Of a stretch of 5,277 bases of DNA, positions 5,141-5,277 are shown in pieces (position 1 is the first letter of the stretch; each line of letters starts with the position of its first letter). Both the position numbers and the translations under genes were made by a program. This stretch comes from Syntrophaceae bacterium (GTDB lineage Bacteria; Desulfobacterota; SM23-61): NCBI GenBank assembly GCA_003154025.1, contig PMCE01000316.1, forward strand, positions 1,142 to 6,418, read 5' to 3'. The notes under the pieces are model-generated. The model was given only the letters and a program-made list of their open reading frames with translations, searched no databases and had not been told where the DNA came from.

Positions 5141-5277
5141 TTTCTCCCCGAGCGAGCCGATAGGTTCGCATTCATCTGAGAGGGATGAAAATGACATTAA
5201 TTTTGTGAGGGCTCATGATATTCCCGAGCAACAGAACCTCCGAATTCCCAGCCGATTCCCCATCCACCCTTATTTGG

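Larger units (their letters stand above)
4948..5277. other. 330-base upstream region of the AEC-OPT operon; no gene recognised
   Basis: Both strands are broken by stops, and none of the short frames has recognisable protein composition or a convincing start. The region carries a candidate promoter for the AEC gene (4987-5016), an imperfect inverted-repeat element (5044-5117) and a small hairpin (5120-5140). The last ~135 bases to the window edge contain nothing I can identify; a 34-codon minus-strand frame open to the edge (stop at 5172-5174) could be a gene end but matches nothing I know. Confidence 0.6.

Noticed and set aside
4865..5171. Short minus-strand open frames 4865-5050 and 4980-5171
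   Set aside because: The first overlaps the AEC start out of frame and the second spans the inverted-repeat element; neither has protein-like composition.
5172..5277. Open frames touching the right edge (34 codons on minus ending at 5172; ATG at 5215 on plus)
   Set aside because: Neither shows recognisable family residues; the plus frame is Ser/Pro-rich and too short to judge.

Overview
The window holds the last codons of one plus-strand gene, followed by three complete minus-strand genes for membrane or periplasmic transport proteins, separated by repeat-rich spacers. The substrate-binding protein has a classical Sec signal peptide and no lipobox, which points to a diderm (Gram-negative) bacterium. 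The GC-rich codon use, the strong Shine-Dalgarno sequences and the small palindromic spacer repeats resemble uncultured Desulfobacterota/Deltaproteobacteria-type genomes. That lineage guess is inference only and weakly held.

Layout by coordinate. Positions 1-96 (+) are the C-terminus of an amidohydrolase-superfamily enzyme. Positions 97-202 are a convergent spacer filled by two facing arrays of a degenerate 7-base repeat. Positions 203-1708 (-) encode a family-5 solute-binding protein of the dipeptide/oligopeptide (DppA/OppA) type. Positions 1709-2164 are a 456-base spacer with a possible promoter, a nested inverted repeat, a short dyad and a perfect 28-base palindrome. Positions 2165-4030 (-) encode an OPT-family oligopeptide transporter. 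Positions 4027-4947 (-) encode an AEC (auxin efflux carrier/malonate-type) permease whose stop codon overlaps the OPT start as ATGA. Positions 4948-5277 are a gene-free spacer with a plausible sigma70-type promoter and a small imperfect inverted-repeat element.

In transcription order the genes run AEC, OPT, solute-binding protein. AEC and OPT are almost certainly one translationally coupled operon. The binding protein has its own strong ribosome site and lies behind a long spacer, so it probably has its own promoter, and no ABC permease or ATPase gene for it lies in the window. OPT proteins and family-5 binding proteins both belong to families that handle peptides or similar small molecules, and the convergent amidohydrolase could be a peptidase or amidase. 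A locus for uptake and use of peptides or amide-containing compounds is therefore a reasonable but unproven reading. I did not find a clear undescribed system. The most unusual content is the dense set of small palindromic and tandem repeats in all three spacers.
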